A stretch of 64,000 bases of DNA from Vespula vulgaris (GCF_905475345.1 NC_066596.1:3535001-3599000), one strand, 5' to 3'; counted from the stretch's first letter, positions 52,345 to 63,295 are shown. A program made the numbers and translations. The notes: generated from the sequence alone by a model not told the origin.

Positions 52345-53011
52345 GTATGCGAAGATGCTAATATCGGACAAGCTGTAGGATCGGTATCAGGAGCAGGACC
52401 AGCAGGACGTGTGGCCTTCACCTTGCATTCGTTAACGCCCATCAGCGAATTCCCAGCCTTCGACGTAGATCGAGGTTCGGGTCAATTGGTGGTCGCTCAT
52501 TCTCTTGATCGCGAAAACGTGAGCGAGTATCATCTGGAGATTCGTGCGTTGGACACAACGTCGATCGGAAATCCTCAAAGTATTGCAGTTTCGGTGAAGA
52601 TCGTCATAGAAGATGCCAATGATAATCCACCTCGTTGGCCACAAGATCCGATAACGGTTCGAGTCTCGGAAAAAGCTACGATAGGCTCGACGATTTATAA
52701 TCTAGTAGCTACGGACTTGGATAGCGGTTTGAATGGCGATCTAAGGTACGGCCTGGTAGCTGAATTTCCTTCGAGCGGTGGCTTCGTCGTTGATTCTCTT
52801 ACTGGTGCCTTGTCTCTTTCGAAACCTCTTGATAGAGAAGAAAGAGCAGAATATACTTTGATTCTTAAAGCTTCCGATCGTGCACCACCTGGCGAACAAT
52901 TGGCGTCAACCGTTACTGCTAGAATCATGGTTCTTGATCAAAACGATAACGATCCTGTTTTCGTCGCTCCAGAGACTACTAAAATCGCTGTCACTTCGGA
53001 TGTCTTACCAG
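52345..53011 (+). CDS. ds: dachsous exon 8 of window (EC13, EC14, start of EC15)
   Basis: The acceptor is TTTCACAG before 52345. The donor is the non-canonical GCAAGT at 53012. It enters in phase 0 and leaves in phase 1 (667 nt). EC13 starts with VCEDANIG: the Glu is kept but an unpaired Cys (52348-52350) sits beside it. EC13 has SLDREN and RALDTTSIGNPQS, both close to fly Dachsous, and ends in DANDNPPRW. EC14 is complete and canonical (RVSEKATIG, ATDLDSGLNGD, PLDREERAEY, DQNDNDPVF). EC15 opens with AVTSDVLPG, lacking the usual Glu, as in fly. NVS is a possible N-glycosylation site. Confidence 0.95.
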
Positions 53012-53094
53012 GCAAGTACAAATCTAGGAATCTTTTTTTCATGTACGTATATATGAAATTCTTATCGACTTAGTTTTGAAATCTGACATTTCAG
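53012..53094 (+). other. ds: Intron 8 (83 nt, GC-AG type, phase 1)
   Basis: The donor reads CCAG/GCAAGT and the acceptor TTTCAG/GAGCG. The join gives DVLPGATLVRVVAVD, in frame with the rest of EC15. The nearest GT, at 53016, would put the next exon out of frame. The donor otherwise matches the known GC-AG consensus very well. Confidence 0.9.
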
Positions 53095-53445
53095 GAGCGA
53101 CTTTAGTGAGAGTGGTCGCGGTAGATAAGGACGCAGGTGACAATGGTCGTGTGTCTTACGTGATTACATCGGGAAACGACGAGGCAAGATTTTCAGTAGG
53201 TTATGAGTCCGGTATAGTGAGTCTCACGAGACCCATGATCCGACCCACGGAACTCGAGATCACGGCCAACGATCACGGATCACCGCCACGCAAGGCCACC
53301 CTGAAGCTGACCTTGACCCTCGCCGCTGGACAGACCAGAGGACCTCCTCGACTACTGCTTTCCAATCCTGTCGCTCGAATCTCCGAGGATCTTCGAACTG
53401 GCGCGTCCGTTATGGACGTTGCTGGACCAGCCATCGTCGATCAAG
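53095..53445 (+). CDS. ds: dachsous exon 9 of window (EC15, start of EC16)
   Basis: The acceptor is ACATTTCAG before 53095 and the donor is GTAGGA at 53446. It is phase 1 on both sides (351 nt). It continues EC15: VAVDKDAGDNGRVSY, then SGNDEARFS. EC15 has no LDRE and ends in LAAGQTRGPPR in place of DxNDN, so the EC15/EC16 junction is degenerate; the fly protein is degenerate at the same place. The start of EC16 has RISEDLRTG, so its Glu is retained. With exon 10 it forms a pair of symmetric exons that could be skipped singly or together without changing frame. Confidence 0.94.
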
Positions 53446-55744
53446 GTAGGAGATCGCAATGATAATTTATTTCAGTAGTCCGTAACAGCCTCCAGAAAAT
53501 TTGTCGAGCCATTTAAATCTCTTTGATAAATGATACTTATCTTCTTCGACATTGTTAGAAGAATTAATCGAATTCAAATGGCAGTTTCTGTGATTAGAAG
53601 TAAATAAGATATTACAGTGATCACCTTGCAATCCATTCGTATACTTCTTTTTCACGATCTTCTCAAAATGAACATATCACTCATCATCGTTGAGTTCTAG
53701 TTGAAATTACAACCTCGGATGTTCTATCTTCATCTCTTCCCTCTAATTCTCGATCCTCTTGATCTTCGTTTCTTTTAGCAAAGGGATATACTCTCTTGGT
53801 GTACTCTGTAAGACGCCACCTACACGTACGAACACGCGAAGGGTACATAATCGGAGACCTCGTCCACGAAGGATGTCCGTTCTCGGCTAATAGAAAAGCC
53901 CTGCTATGAAAATACCTCGAATAATTGCCTTGAATCCGACCGGTACAAAGCATTATAGTAAATTCAGCGAAATGACTCGCGGAACTTCGTTGAGTTTAAG
54001 AACACGTTCCATCGTCTTCTTGCTTCTCACGAAACTTCGCTCTTTTTTCGATAGAAATAAAAATATGTATTACGCATTTAACGAATTATCTCGATCGGTA
54101 TACATCGATCAACTTAAACTTAGACGTGGAATTAAAAATCATTGAAAATGTTTATTTATTCAAATTTTCTTGTATTCTTTTTTAAACAAATTGAATAGAT
54201 TAAAAACCGATCGCTATTAATTCTCATCTTTCTCTTTCTCTCTTTTTACACGTGAACATTACGGGAATCGTGTTGGTAGGATTTATGAAAGAGAGAATAG
54301 GAATCCTGGTAGCTAAGCTCGATAGTTAGTAGCCGAAGCAAAGTGCTTGGTAGTAAGCTCGGACAACATAGTATATCGTTCGTTTCGCCCCTTATCTATA
54401 GGGGCGCTCGTGTATCAGACGAGCGCATTAGCGCACCCCGACAGAAGCGCCAAAGCCGCGATGTTCGGAAGGACGAGTGTTGCAAGGGGGAATAGAGAAA
54501 GAAAGAGAAAGAGAAAGAGAGAGATAGAGAGAGAAAGAAAGAGGGCTGGTGAAGGGAGAAAGCTAACGGGCGAAGCAAACGGGGCGAGGGAAAACAATGG
54601 CCGCGTATATCATCGTGCCGCCAAGCTGCCGCCAAGCCGTACGCATAGGCCATAGGGCCCATAGGCAAATCACCAAGCAAACACACCGACGACACATACT
54701 ATCGTCTACGATTCTTTCTTTCTCGTATTCGTGCCTGTTCGTAGGTGTGTACACGCGAAGTTTATACCAGTAGGTATATAGGTACCTACCTATCACTGGC
54801 ACGCACATGCTACCAAACGTGTTTAGCCTTCGCTTTGTTCTAAAACCGCTAAAAATCGACACGGAGATAGGCCGATTTCTTCGTCCTCTGGAATTTGAGC
54901 ATCGAACGTGTTTGTCTCCTTTCCTCTTCTGGATATCCCAAGTAAATTTTTATCTTCGAAGAATGCCTCTGCTAAAGGATGTCTAACAAAGAAAATATCA
55001 TCTATCGATTATCCATTTCTATTCGTCGATCGAATCGAGCATAGTCGATTTCTTTCCTAATTATTTTATATTCTTGATTTTAGACACGTCGACTTGTATG
55101 CAAAGTAGGTTACAAGTGCATCGACTTGAGTTTCGAAATAAAAGAAAATATTGAAGGAGAGAAAAAGAGAGAAATGCATGTTTCAGAGAGAACTACATAT
55201 TACTTTATCCCGGCATTAAATTCTTTCGACGGCTCGTACTCCTCTCTTTTTCTTACAAGATCTTTTGCAAAACGTGGGAATTCGTGGGGACTCGTGTTTC
55301 TTTTAATAAAAAAGGAAAGAAAGGAGTCGGATGAGATACGAGAAAGAAAAACACAAGATCCTCTTCTTTCGACGAGGCCACCCAAATTCCTATCGAACAA
55401 CGAGTGTTTTCTTTTGGTCGAAGTCTTATAAAATTTCTGCAACGGCTAATTCTTCTCAATATTATTACTTTATATAGTCTCTATAATATGCGGAGAAATA
55501 GAAAGACAAAATTTTGTCGTGTCATCGCGACAAATGTAAAATGATAAAAGAATCGCATAGCGAAAGAAATTTCGTAAAAATTTTACGTTGTCTGATTTTG
55601 TTAAGGAGTGGTCAAGAACGATGTGTGTTTTATTTTCAGCAGGTGAATTCATCCTACCGGAATAGTTGCATTCTAAAAAGATAAAGCAGCTGTTTATAAT
55701 CCCAATCGAATTGAAAGAGATGCTTATCTAAATCCTGTCTATCT

Positions 55745-55789
<45 letters not shown>

Positions 55790-55845
55790 ACTTCGTTTTT
55801 CTTTCATTGTCATCGATATCATTAGAAAACCTTCTCTTCTTCTAG
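53446..55845 (+). other. ds: Intron 9 (2400 nt, phase 1)
   Basis: GTAGGA...TTCTAG. It contains a purine run near 54490-54545 inside a GC-richer island (about 54400-54680) and a (CT)n tract at 55749-55782. No gene seen. Confidence 0.93.
55749..55782. repeat. (CT)n microsatellite near exon 10
   Basis: Uninterrupted CT run ending about 60 nt before the acceptor of exon 10. Such a run may act as an extra pyrimidine tract in intron 9. Confidence 0.93.
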
Positions 55846-56172
55846 GCAATATCAGCTTCAGCATACCGACAAACGTTGCCGCAGATAAATTCGCTATTTC
55901 ACCGAGCGGTCTTGTAACTCTTCGAGGATCTTTGGATCGAGAAGAAGTTTCGCAATACTACGTACCGGTTGTCGCTAGATCCTCGAAGCTATTGGATATC
56001 ACCACGTTAGAAGTTAAGGTTTTGGATGAAAACGACAATAGTCCAAAATTTCGTGCTGGATCTTGCTACACTTTGGCTATACCAGAGAATGAAGAGAATT
56101 CTGTTATTCATACTGTTGCTGCCATGGATATCGACGAAGGAAAAAATGGAGAACTTCATTACAGCATAATCG
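55846..56172 (+). CDS. ds: dachsous exon 10 of window (EC16 end, first half of EC17)
   Basis: The acceptor is CTTCTTCTAG before 55846 and the donor is GTAAGC at 56173. It is phase 1 on both sides (327 nt). It completes EC16 with a turn at SPSGLVTLRG, the SLDREE motif and DENDNSPKF. EC17 opens with RAGSCYTLAIPENEE and AMDIDEGKNGELHYSI. The GSCY and VIHTV stretches match fly Dachsous. Compared with fly, EC16 lacks the serine-rich insert that I remember before its last strand. The Cys at 56064 most likely pairs with the Cys at 56385 on the next exon. Confidence 0.95.
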
Positions 56173-56244
56173 GTAAGCGTTTCTCCAAGAATCGACGATC
56201 GTACTTAAAGTAGGACGATATTAAAAATTCCTCCTCTTAATTAG
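56173..56244 (+). other. ds: Intron 10 (72 nt, phase 1)
   Basis: GTAAGC...AATTAG. The shortest intron in the window, inside EC17. Confidence 0.95.
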
Positions 56245-56728
56245 GTGGCAATATTGGAAATAAATTTACTTTGGATTCCTCGTCTGGTGCATTATCGATG
56301 ATCAATCTTGACCGAGAAACTGTACCAAAATATGTCCTAACTATATCGGCGAAAGATAAAGGACGGCCAAGTTTAGAAGCTCGTTGTAATCTCACAGTGA
56401 TTGTACTCGACGTGAACGATAATGCACCAATTTTTTCACAAAATCAATACACGGAATCTCGTCCTCGTGGTGCACTTCAGATCGATTATAGCGGCTATAG
56501 TCTCTCCGGTGGCTTTCAATATGGATCTTCAAATTATCCGACGAGTTATCATCCTGGAAAATATATCGCGACCATTTCGGAAGATGCTGCACCTGATTCA
56601 AGCGTTATGTCAGTGAGAGCAACCGATCCTGATCAAGGTGTAAATGGGAAAATAACGTATGCGATTGCCGAAGAAAACAGTTGGTTGTTCAGAGTTGACA
56701 ATCTGACCGGTGTCATAACTACTGCTGG
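56245..56728 (+). CDS. ds: dachsous exon 11 of window (EC17 end, EC18 first half, with insertion)
   Basis: The acceptor is CTTAATTAG before 56245 and the donor is GTGAGT at 56729. It enters in phase 1 and leaves in phase 2 (484 nt), the only phase-2 boundary seen. It completes GGNIGNKFTLDSSSGALS and DVNDNAPIF of EC17, including the conserved second Cys (56385). In EC18 the first strand is split by about 38 extra residues rich in Tyr, Gly and Ser (about 56451-56564) between FSQN and KYIATISEDA; fly has no insert there as I recall it. EC18 then continues with ATDPDQGVNGKITY and NLTGVITTAG, where the exon ends. NLT is a possible N-glycosylation site. Confidence 0.95.
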
Positions 56729-57036
56729 GTGAGTATCATTCTTTTTAACGTTTACAAACTTTTTCTAACTGAAATATCCCAATATTTCATTATATATTCT
56801 TAACGTCAATTGAAATCCATAACAATCGCAAATCCATTCCGATAATCAATGAAAATGTATGATGCTCGCGTGGAATAGGTATAATAATACCTTTCCGATT
56901 CACGCGTAATCTCTTTTTAGAATACTCAAACCTCTTGTAGAAGAAACCGAACGAGCGATCATACTGATAGATCAAACAATTAAAACGTCCAATTTGCTTT
57001 ATGACTTCTACAGAATTTCATCCGACGAGTTTCTTT

Positions 57037-57039
<3 letters not shown>

Positions 57040-57078
<39 letters not shown>
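57040..57078. repeat. (CT)n microsatellite
   Basis: Uninterrupted CT run within intron 11. Confidence 0.95.
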
Positions 57079-57084
<6 letters not shown>

Positions 57085-58684
57085 TTCTGTTTTGCACGTA
57101 CAGTAGTCTAGAGCTTGTCTAGCTCGCACCAAAGAACGTATCTTCGACCAATTTCATCCAAGCGTTAATTGCCGCGACCTTTATTGCGCGATTAGGATCA
57201 TCATGGAAGGATATTACGTCCGTAATGCTACGTCGTAAAACGTGGAAGCAAAGAGAAAGAGAAACAAAGAGGGAGAGGGAGAAGAAGAGAAAGATAGAGA
57301 TAGACGTAGACAGTGAAAGGTAGACAAAGAGGAGAACCACTCTCAAGGAATGAAGAAGTCCGACGGTATAGAGAACGAGGGAGGATGGACGTAGAAAATG
57401 TTCTTAGGAAAGTCGTAAAATTATAAAGTCCACTGATGTGCCTCGCTATTGTTGTTTTGTAGCCGATTAGATGATTCTGTATGCATAAGCTGTTCGTGCA
57501 ACTCGGGAATAAGAGAGACGAGAAAAAAGATTCCGGCTTTTATTCTTTTTCTTCTTTCTTTCTCTCTCTTTTTCTCTTTATCTCCTTATTTATTCTATAT
57601 CTTTCAGCAGTACGTAATAATACTTTACTCCATTATCTTTTTTTACTTTGATAGTTAAGCAACAAACTCATATCTTGAAACATCGTTAAATAGAAAAGAT
57701 TTTCCACGTCTTCCGTCTTTCTTACGGTTCACGACAAGGTCGGGTTTCGCTAATTAATTGATGATTTTAACGTGAACGCAATGAACTTTGATCTTAGCCG
57801 TGCGGTATGTCGGTCTTCATAGAGTTTTTGTCGTTAACCGTTCGTTGATAATAATGTTCGACCTGGCATCGCAAGCTTTATTCGAATATTTAATTATACG
57901 CTGAAAGAAACAAAGAAAAAGAAAGAAAGAAAAAAAGAAAGAGAGAGAGAGAGAGAATCTTTGCTGGTAAAACCTTTCGTGAACGGTGCACGCTTTTAAC
58001 GATCGTATCTTGCTCACGGCCGATCCATAAAGATAATCTTTAAGATAAGGTAGATTTCCGTAAGAGATCCTCTCTCATGCCGTCGAGTTGTTTACTTAGA
58101 ACGAATGCTCAACTTACGCATAATGAAATCGTTTCTTCGTTAAACCGAATGCCGAGTCGAATTTCGCTTCTCAATAAATTCCATGGTACTTGGAAAAGCA
58201 CTAGAGAAGGATAGAATTTTAATGTATTTTTATTTAACACGAGGCATTAAAGGTAACACAAAAAATTTCCGTCGTACTACGTGTCGTAGTCCTAAATTAG
58301 AAAACAAGGGGTTAATCCCAACCGAGTCGGACACTCGTTAGATCTTTTGTTTATTAATCCACGTTTCCTAAGAGCCTCATCCTCCTCTTGTCTCTTCTTC
58401 TTTCGTCTCTTTAGAAGACGCTCAACGGTGCGAGCGAAGGTAGAGAAAGATCGACCGTAACAAGATGGAACGCAAAGGGGTGGGGATAAAAGAGAGAGAC
58501 AGAGAGAGAGAGAAGGGGATGGTATTCGTAGCTGCGAAGGAGGAAGGCAAGGGCGTACTTTTGCGGCACGACAGCCGTGTGTCATTTCAACGGGACACCA
58601 TGTGGCATTTCAATGCATTATTTCAACCGGCAAAAAGGCTGATATGCAAAACGAGATCCCTAGTCCGGTCGGTTTCTTACCTTC

Positions 58685-58688
<4 letters not shown>

Positions 58689-58727
<39 letters not shown>
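58689..58727. repeat. (CT)n microsatellite
   Basis: Uninterrupted CT run within intron 11. Confidence 0.95.
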
Positions 58728-58734
<7 letters not shown>

Positions 58735-59792
58735 TCTTTCTTTTTAAACGATCAGTAGCCAAGCCGCACGCTCGTGTCGCGTTGTTACTGTTGTTGCCGT
58801 TATTGTTGTTGTTTCCACTGTTGTTACCTTTGAAGGCCAACAACGTCCGCCGCCACCCTGGCCAGCTCGAAGGTGTATAGAACATTCTCCTTCTTCGTTC
58901 GCTTCCTGGACCACCCAGTAGATACAACGTAAATTCCCCAGTCGGATCTGGTCCTCGTTAGATCGAAGAGATAGTGCGGATTGGACGCATGATCGGAGTT
59001 CGTCCGATTTTGCCAGTATGATTTGGACAAAGCTCGCGATCTTCTCTTCTTATTCTTCTTCTCTTCGTTTGTGTCCCCTCCGAAAAGTCGTTCGCGAAGC
59101 CATTAACGCTCGTGCCGAGTCAAAGGGGACACCGAAATACTTTGTAAGCTATCTTGATCTCATGCAACTCGAGCAGCCCATTTAGAACGATTTGCTTGGG
59201 GTTTGGCTAACGAGGTAAAACAGACGAGAGAACTCTGTGCTTTACGTAAGAAGCAATGACGACAACGAGGAAAAAAGGAAAAGGGTTTATCGAGAATTGA
59301 ATCGATCACAGTTCGAAAATGATAATTCACGCATTCCTTTTCTGCGAGTCCATACGATTAAAGACGCGTATCGGTTCAACAGCATCCACCGCGGTGGATC
59401 CGCAGAGTTATGGTAATGGTGGACGTGGATTACACAAGATCGCCGTGCGCGATTAAGGTTTCCGTCACACAAACAAGCTGCCCGCCACGGAGCCGCCATC
59501 TCCTACTTAAATCCGGACTTCCATAACCCCCGTCGACGTTTCCCTTGTCGATTCGTACTATCGCTTATTTCTCGATGAATCGCCCAATGAGAACTTACGA
59601 ATGGCAGAAAGTGATAAATTCGAGCCATATTCGGTGTGACATATTTTATCGTATTCCAAGTTTTACCGAGCCAACAGTCGATCTACATTATCGAACATGA
59701 GTGTATGAAACGTATGCACTCCTTGACAAAAAGCAAGAACCTCTTAGAATCGTATTTACTCAAAGTGTAAGTATCTTTATTGGTAATTTCAG

Positions 59793-60738
59793 ACCGCTCG
59801 ATCGAGAACGTCAGAGTTCGTTCAACTTCCTAGTCGTAGCAACGGACAGTGGAAAATACGACGCAAAGAGCACGTCGATACCGATCGAGATCACCATCAG
59901 CGACGTAAACGACAACGCACCGGTTTTCGAGGAATATCCGTTCCGTGCTAGAGTATCTATCGGTACTCAACCCGGCCAGAATGTTCTTCGAGTCGTTGCG
60001 AAAGACGCTGATCACGGTGCTAACGGAGAGGTCGTTTATTCGTTTTTGCACGAGCAAGAAAAACCAAAATTTCGAATACATCCAAGCACGGGAGTAGTCA
60101 CGGCAACTTTGTCTTTGTCTCAAGACAACGGAAAGACTTATCGATTGGAGGTCCTAGCACGGGACAAAGGAAATCCACCAAAAAGTGCTAAAGGTCTGAT
60201 CGAGGTTCAAGTAGGAGAATCAGCCGATTTAACGCCAGCTCTCAAATTCCAAAATGAGACCTACGACGTGGTGGTCCAAGAAAATTCCTTATCTGGTACC
60301 GACATCGTTCAGATAACTGCGGTTCGGTCCGACGGCAGGAGACAACACGTGTCCTATTCGATAGGATCTGGAAACGACTTTGGTACATTCGCCATCGACG
60401 AAGATACAGGATTATTGCGTGTGAATGACCCAAGCAGACTGGACGCCGAGCTTTGGAACGATCTAACGGTGAGACCGAACGACGAACAACCCGACGAAGG
60501 TCGTACGAATGCCTGGGGAAGATCTCTGGAGAATCAGCAGCCTAAGGAAGAACCGAGAGAGAGTTCGAAGCACACGCTGACTGTCGTAGCTAGAACGACG
60601 GGACCGGATTCCCTGGAGGCCTATGCCAAGGTCGTTGTCAGGGTCTCCGACGTTAACGACAATCCACCCATCTTCACACAGACGCAATACTCCGCGACTG
60701 TACTCGAGGGTAACACTAAAGGAGATTTCGTGGTCAAG
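59793..60738 (+). CDS. ds: dachsous exon 12 of window (EC18 end, EC19, EC20, start of EC21)
   Basis: The largest exon here (946 nt). The acceptor is GTAATTTCAG before 59793 and the donor is GTAAGA at 60739. It enters in phase 2 and leaves in phase 0. EC18 ends with PLDRERQ and DVNDNAPVF. EC19 lacks LDRE and its linker reads VQVGESADLTP, so the EC19/EC20 junction is degenerate, as in fly. EC20 begins LKFQNETYDVVVQENS, has AVRSDGRRQ, and carries a hydrophilic acidic insertion (about 60439-60570) where fly also has a long variable insert. It ends with DVNDNPPIF, followed by the first strand of EC21 (YSATVLEGNTKG). The open frame extends upstream to about 59701, but the AG and the join to exon 11 place the start at 59793. 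Confidence 0.96.
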
Positions 60739-60865
60739 GTAAGAGAAAGATCGAAAGTATACTGGATAATTGGTTTTAACGGGGATAGAAAGAAAAAAAC
60801 TATCTCGATTAAAATAAGACACTTAACGCGTACTACATTATTTCATAATTATTTTAACTTTATAG
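60739..60865 (+). other. ds: Intron 12 (127 nt, phase 0)
   Basis: GTAAGA...TTATAG. A short intron inside EC21. Nothing else is seen. Confidence 0.95.
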
Positions 60866-61151
60866 CTATCAGCGAGCGACGCGGATCAAGGATTGAACAG
60901 CAGAATTCTCTATCATATCGTTGACGGTAATCCGGACAATGCTTTCACCATTAGTCCACCTTACAGTGGCATAGTTCGGACCAATATAGTACTCGATCGT
61001 GAGATCCGCGAGAAGTATAGATTAACGATCATTGCTACCGATCAAGGAAACCCACAATTGACTGGCACAGCGGCCCTTAGCGTCAGAGTAATCGACATCA
61101 ATGACAATCATCCAACTTTTCCCGAACACAACATTATCTCCGTCTCTGAAG
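60866..61151 (+). CDS. ds: dachsous exon 13 of window (EC21, start of EC22)
   Basis: The acceptor is ACTTTATAG before 60866 and the donor is GTAAGT at 61152. It enters in phase 0 and leaves in phase 1 (286 nt). EC21 has SASDADQGLNSR, HIVDGNPDNAFTI, then RTNIVLDREIREKY, a near-identical match to fly Dachsous, and DINDNHPTF. EC22 begins with NIISVSEG and the exon stops after the calcium Glu. The next exon must supply the rest of EC22 and lies beyond the window. A long rod of about five more repeats, a membrane helix and a cytoplasmic tail are expected downstream from the family, but are not seen here. Confidence 0.95.
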
Positions 61152-62090
61152 GTAAGTAAGAAAAAAAAAATAAAACAATAAAAAATAAATGAATAAAGAA
61201 AAGATATAATTTCGGAGACTCATCGGTTACTCAGCTAGTCAGCGAGAAGTATTTTCTCAGAGATTTATAGAAAGACGAGGAATACCGTAGCCCATTTCGA
61301 CACGGTGCAGTGCACAGTGATTAGCTTCCTCTTTACCACCCCACGCATATGCTGTAATAGCTTAATTACCTTACTTTAATTAGTCAATAAAGTGGAGCGT
61401 AGGATATGAGCAGAAGATATACAAGCAGAAATTCCCTGTCCCTTTCAGGGAGAAAGAAAAAGAGTCCTTTTAACGATTCGACGCGCACACATCTTGCGTT
61501 ACGAAAAGGTTGTTATTAAAGGGGCGAGTTTCCAGCTTTCAGTCAAACTCAGTATGCCTTATTAGGTTGCAGTAAAATCATAAGATTTATCTCCGAAATA
61601 ATTTACTCGTTGATCGATTGTTTATAATAAACGATATTAAAGGGTAATAGAAATTTTATATGGAAGCACGTTCGTATTACATCTTACTTACCATTCTCTA
61701 TAAATTATGACAATTGACATGTCACTCAATTCTTGCTAATCAAATTCTCCTCGTTAGGAGAGGTTTCACATTTTGCCAGTAGCAAATTCCGTGTTCAATC
61801 TACGACAAGGGCCCAGCGAAGTAAATACGGTTCGGGTTTCAATCGTCGGCCTCGCGTGCTCGTCTTCACGTGCAGGTCTCTCGAAATCTAGCCGCTCCTA
61901 TGTGGCGGCAGGTTAACCGGTCGCAAGGTCGCCCACGCGAAGAGAGAAAGAGACGTTCATGCAAGACGAAGTGTGGCACGGTGATTCCTGTGCTAAGAAC
62001 CAAGAAGCAGAAGGATCTCGCGCGTGCAAGAAAAAGAGAGAGAGAGATGCATATATACATAATACAGCGTACAGAATATGTATGTGTGTG

Positions 62091-62096
<6 letters not shown>

Positions 62097-62131
<35 letters not shown>
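62097..62131. repeat. (TA)n microsatellite
   Basis: About 17 TA units, preceded by a TG-rich run. Confidence 0.95.
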
Positions 62132-62135
<4 letters not shown>

Positions 62136-62645
62136 AGTACAGAAAAAGAGCGAGAGAAAGAGTTAGGTAAAGAAGGACGAAAACGTAGAAAGAAAAGGTA
62201 AAGAAAGAAGAGGTACCACGAAGTAAGGTGGGAGTGCGCGCTTTGCTCTCCAAGTATAAAGTTAAGTGGTAAAGGATTTATGCCGGCATTAAAGTCCGAC
62301 TGTTCGGAACAATCTGCATAACTTAGGGCACGCTGCCGATGCGGGTTTCGTGGCTAACCATTTCTCTCCTTCTTCGACGTCGTCCCTCCTCTTTCTCCTT
62401 CTCTCCTACTCCATTCACTTTCCCTCTCCGGAGTTCTTACTTGACGGATACGATTCAATGTTCTTGAACGTGTCCCTATCGAATTTATTTGTAATGTACA
62501 TGAATCGAGCGAGTAGAAACAGCCGATTGGTTTATTCAATAATATTAACAATTCATAAAGTATGTGCCGAAAAAATAATGGAACACATCGGGAAAAGAAA
62601 ATAATAGAATCAAAGATATTTGCATATACATATACACGCACACAT

Positions 62646-62668
62646 ACACACACACACACATATATATA

Positions 62669-62709
<41 letters not shown>
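62646..62709. repeat. Compound (CA)n(TA)n microsatellite
   Basis: CA units pass into about 24 TA units with one TTT break near 62671. Confidence 0.95.
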
Positions 62710-62711
<2 letters not shown>

Positions 62712-63295
62712 CCGAGAGAACAGAAAATAAGGTCTCGTAATCGTTCGTTTAAGAACAAGACCATCTTCCTTTCCTTCGTCATGAAGAATCCTGATAGCGA
62801 TCTTATAATTTGGATGATCCTTAATTCAACTCCATGCTAATTGTCGGGACAAGTAAACGAGGCTTACCCTCTCCACGTTCGTATTCCTTTCCCTCCTCCT
62901 CGTCCATCCTCCCCCTTTTTTCTTCGAAAACCTCGAAGCCTTTCTTCCACCATCCAAGAAGAAGCTCGCGCGTTTGTGTACTCACGCGCCGATGGCGTAA
63001 CGCGAGATTACTATCTAATTTGTATCGCCATAAAACTTGAAGCCGGTGTAAACGAGGCTACCTACCACTTCTGTCCGCGATGCCGTGCCCGATAGAATTT
63101 ATTTAACACCGCCCGCACTCGTGCACAACGAAAGGGGACTCGTACACGGAAAGGAGGATATCCCGGTAGCGAGTTAGCGCCGCGGATCTTTTCAGCCACC
63201 TGCAAGAACGCCGTAGAAATGTCACTCGGACGAACGGGGGTCTGATTAAAGACCGATTAAGAATCCTCTCTGCTTTTTTCGTAAAGCTTTCTCTT

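Larger units (their letters stand above)
56729..59792 (+). other. ds: Intron 11 (3064 nt, phase 2)
   Basis: GTGAGT...TTTCAG. It contains (CT)n tracts at 57040-57078 and 58689-58727, a purine run near 57896-57956, a GTT/GTTGTT-rich patch near 58785-58830 and a GC-richer island near 58560-58660. No gene seen. Confidence 0.93.

Noticed and set aside
53012..53020. GT donor at 53016 for exon 8
   Set aside because: It would add two codon fragments and shift EC15 out of frame after the join at 53095. The GC donor keeps the frame.
59701..59792. Upstream extension of exon 12
   Set aside because: The frame is open but not cadherin-like. The TTTCAG at 59787-59792 and the join TTAG/PLDRE place the exon start at 59793.
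25220..61151. Identity as Fat (ft) or another giant cadherin
   Set aside because: My first thought was Fat. The stretches DPDCGVNAMVNYT, REEQPPGTE, GSCY with VIHTV, and RTNIVLDREIR fit fly Dachsous as I remember it, in the same order, and the known Fat repeats differ. No EGF or laminin G domains are present, but those would lie outside the window anyway.
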